A stretch of DNA of 15,984 nt, taken from assembly GCA_028565635.1 (NCBI GenBank), contig JAOXYB010025436.1, positions 1-15,984 of the forward strand, given 5' to 3'. This DNA is from Phoronis ovalis. Lineage: Eukaryota; Phoronida; Phoronidae. Position 1 is the stretch's first letter. Every line of letters begins with the position of its first letter. Below the pieces are notes generated by a model. It was not told the origin of the DNA, searched no databases, and saw only the letters and a list, made by a program, of their open reading frames with translations. Below are positions 13,513 through 15,984 of this stretch, piece by piece. Made by a program: the position numbers and the translations under genes.

Positions 13513-13598
13513 GAATGTAAGGAGTGAATCAGGTGGACCTGAGTTTTGACTAGATTTTTAACACCTCAGTCAAAAATCCACCGGGAACTGCTACATTC
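13513..13598. repeat. Extended imperfect hairpin (inverted repeat)
   Basis: Three nested pairs occur in order: GAATGTA (13513-13519) with TACATTC (13592-13598); GGTGGA (13532-13537) with TCCACC (13577-13582); TTTTGACT (13544-13551) with AGTCAAAA (13568-13575). Between them are an asymmetric internal loop and a bulge, and the terminal loop is 16 nt. It could be a very short foldback element or a hairpin RNA gene; the internal loop is large for a typical microRNA precursor. Confidence 0.6.
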
Positions 13599-13740
13599 AA
13601 TAATAAGTGAATTAATAAGTAAACACTAGGCCCGTCTTTAATTTTGTGTTAAAAGTAATTTCCATATTGCTAGCTAGTGTTAATAGTGCATGGTTAAGAT
13701 GGATTTCGTTGTAAGAACTATAAAGAATATTACCTAATTT

Positions 13741-14325
13741 AAAACAAGAAAGCCTTTAAGCAAACGCAAGGGTTACTGCTACTGACTTCTATGATCTTTG
13801 TAAAACCTCTAATTAACCCTTTCAATGTAACTTTTTCGACTTTTCATCAAAAGTTAACAGTTGTTTTGTTTCTCGTCACATTTCATGTCCTAATGACTTC
13901 TTGACCTAGCAATAATATCTCAATGATATAGAAACCTAATTTCTGAAAGTTTTACTCTTTATTGAGATATTGACCTTTTAATCTTAAGATGATATTTAGA
14001 TCTCAGGGTATAAGCACTCCTGATGTTGCCAGAAACCAAATAGCGATATCGAGCAGGTGAACAAACCGTTTCTGTGTTACAGCATAATTTCCTCTATAAT
14101 GAATTGAAAATTCCACCCTTTGGCACCTATATAACCGGGAAAAAAATCATCCAAATGACCTCTATGTAACCTAATACTATTATTTGTTAACGTTTGAGTG
14201 ATTTAAGAGGTTGATTTGACTTTTATCCTCTAATTCATCCTTAATGACCTACCCTATGGATGTGGCTCTAACTGTAATCGTCTTCCAAGATATAGCCTGC
14301 TGAAAATTGAAAATAAATTAAACAA
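13741..14325. repeat. Diverged tandem unit 1, TGACCT-rich
   Basis: Matches unit 2 at an offset of 571-612 bp along its length. Anchors: TGACTTCTATG at 13783 with TGACTTTTATG at 14370; CTGAAAGTTTTACTC at 13943 with CTGAAAATTTTATGC at 14514; AATGACCTCTATGTAA at 14154 with AATGACCTCTTTGTAA at 14737; CAAGATATAG at 14286 with CAAGATACAG at 14898. TGACCT occurs at 13902, 13971, 14156 and 14245. Non-coding. Confidence 0.75.
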
Positions 14326-14950
14326 CCACTAGCAGCAACGTAATTAGATAGCCTTAGGATTGCACCTGTTGACTTTTATGGACCTTACATGACCTCTAAA
14401 TAACCTATCAACTATAAATAACCTATCAACATCATTTTTGAACTTTCCAAAAAATATTAGAAATGCATAGGTTGTTTTGGACTTTTTTTACCTGAAAATG
14501 ACTCCTTAACCTTCTGAAAATTTTATGCCATTTTGAGATTTTGAACTTTTGACCTCTACATGACCTATTGACTTCAAGGTCAAATCTTTCGATACTGAGA
14601 CTGTCATATGTCAAATTACATGCCTGTCGTAATAACCGTTACGAATCGCAGCACGTTTCCCCATAAAAAAGTTAATTGAAAAGGTGCCAAAAATAAATTT
14701 CACCATTTGACACTTAATATTTTCAAAGTTCCCCAAAATGACCTCTTTGTAATAATATCATCATTTTGTAACATTTTGAGTAATTTTAGAAATTTGACCT
14801 GTGAGCTCCAAATGACTTGTTGACCTCGAGGTCAGCAATGACCTACTATTGGAATGTGTCACACATGAAGTAACATGTCCTTAACTCTAACCTTCTTCAA
14901 GATACAGTTTACTGAAAATTAGAATAAAAGGTAAAAAGAAAAACCTACAA
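14326..14950. repeat. Diverged tandem unit 2, TGACCT-rich
   Basis: Head-to-tail partner of 13741-14325. TGACCT occurs at 14390, 14550, 14561, 14739, 14795, 14821 and 14839, and AGGTCA at 14577 and 14829. An 18-bp tandem pair containing AAATAACCTATCAAC (14398-14412, 14416-14430) lies inside it. The divergence (many substitutions and small indels) points to an old duplication. Confidence 0.75.
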
Positions 14951-15303
14951 AATCAATAGGCTTGCTGCTTGCTGCAGCACTAATGACGATCTTATAGACG
15001 TACGTATCTGCTAAAGTTTTAAACAATAAGTTCACAAGGTCAACTCAGTTGTAATTCAATCTTACGATAAGACTGTGAAAGTGGAAACTTGAGAAGAAGA
15101 CGCATAGGGGAGGTTACAATATATTTATTTCCATTAAACACAGCATTCTTAAACATATGTTCTACTCAGTCTACTGTAGATAAAATGTCTGTGTGCTTTA
15201 TGAATCATGATGTTTTTTGATTTATAGTAGATTAATTTGTGTGGAAAATTAAACATGTACTGATTTCTAAATAATGAGTCATGAACCTTACCTTATGCTT
15301 AAA
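14951..15303. other. Intergenic DNA
   Basis: The first bases may continue into a partial third tandem unit, but the similarity fades after about 14985. Otherwise nothing is seen. Confidence 0.5.
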
Positions 15304-15329
15304 CTAGGATATATAAAAATATATCCTAG
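15304..15329. repeat. Perfect 11-bp hairpin
   Basis: CTAGGATATAT and its exact complement ATATATCCTAG are separated by AAAA. No T run follows, so there is no terminator-like context. Confidence 0.9.
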
Positions 15330-15907
15330 CCTTAAATTACTTAGAGAAGTCGTAGTTAATATCGTGAAATGTTGCTGATATTCGGTTTAAGCGCATTATA
15401 TATATCGTTGCAGCACTTCCAGAAAAAACATTTTAAGGCTGTGAGTATAATAAAAATGGTATTAGCCACAAAAATATGGCTTATTGTAATAAAACGTCTA
15501 TTCTATTATTTGCTGTAGTGTGTCATATAAAGCATTTATTATATAGAAAGTGACAATTAGATTGAAGATTGTACTATACAATGATAAACAGAATATCAAA
15601 AAAGATAGCTACAGCAATTCTATAATACCTGTATAAGCGATATGCTTTCATTTTACCTTTAGCTAGCTATAGCGCCGTGAATAATATATCTGTATAGAAA
15701 AATGCCGGCAGCCAGTCCAGTACAAATACTTATGATTTCTTTTCTCAGTAGCAAAAAACATTAGTTAACAATGTAAAACTAGTTTTTGAATCGGCTGTTA
15801 TCTGCAAAAAAAATTACTCCTTCATCACTTCGGGAAAATTATACTGCTGTTTCTATACTAGTTCTTGTGTGTTAGCTGTGCAGTCAATCGATCCTTATCC
15901 TCTAATG
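15330..15907. other. AT-rich intergenic DNA
   Basis: No gene, RNA or larger repeat recognised. Confidence 0.6.
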
Positions 15908-15984
15908 TAGACTAATGTTAGTCGGCTCTGTAATTTAAGATAATGTGAAAAAAAAAAAATTTCCTAAAAAATTATTTATTTTCC
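15908..15984 (+). mobile_element. MITE-like element, copy 3 (cut by window end)
   Basis: Starts with TAGACTAATGTTAGTCG, the cleanest version of the family's terminal repeat, containing the palindrome GACTAA-TG-TTAGTC (15910-15923). It then follows GGCTCTGTAATTTAAGATAA as in copies 1 and 2. The A-run at 15949 matches copy 2 better than copy 1. The rest lies beyond the window. Confidence 0.85.

Overview
This window looks like nuclear DNA of an invertebrate animal. It is roughly two-thirds A+T (judged by eye), and its one clear gene is split by six small GT-AG introns (234 to 573 nt) and encodes a metazoan-type receptor tyrosine kinase. I cannot place the phylum. Compact introns and many short decayed transposon remnants would fit several marine invertebrate groups.

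Positions 51 to 3798 (+) hold the last seven coding exons of the receptor gene: the end of a glycosylated extracellular stalk, one transmembrane helix, a juxtamembrane segment with an NPNYY motif, a complete kinase domain and a short tail ending in VEV. The first exon is entered mid-codon, so the ligand-binding ectodomain lies upstream of the window. All exon phases fit and the open frame runs for 487 complete residues. The kinase most resembles the Trk/MuSK/ROR branch, closest to Trk. Several possible polyadenylation signals follow within 1.2 kb.

The remaining 12 kb (about 3.8 to 16 kb) has no gene I can establish. It holds repeats and remnants: a 10-bp minisatellite split by a 265-bp segment with inverted ends (6731 to 7090); a 37-bp tandem duplication (7810 to 7883); a decayed, frame-broken remnant of what appears to be the cysteine-rich C-terminus of a transposon-encoded protein (9317 to 9718, +); three copies of one non-autonomous transposon-like family (10553 to 10925 +, 12999 to 13354 -, and 15908 to the window end +); a promoter-like patch with CCAAT boxes (12005 to 12228); an extended imperfect hairpin (13513 to 13598); and two diverged tandem units of about 590 bp crowded with TGACCT (13741 to 14950).

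The most interesting items are the repeat family whose terminal inverted repeats are themselves small palindromes and which has a 9-bp target duplication, the TGACCT-rich tandem unit, and the receptor's mix of Trk-like kinase and non-Trk tail. I saw no CRISPR array, operon, rRNA or convincing tRNA.
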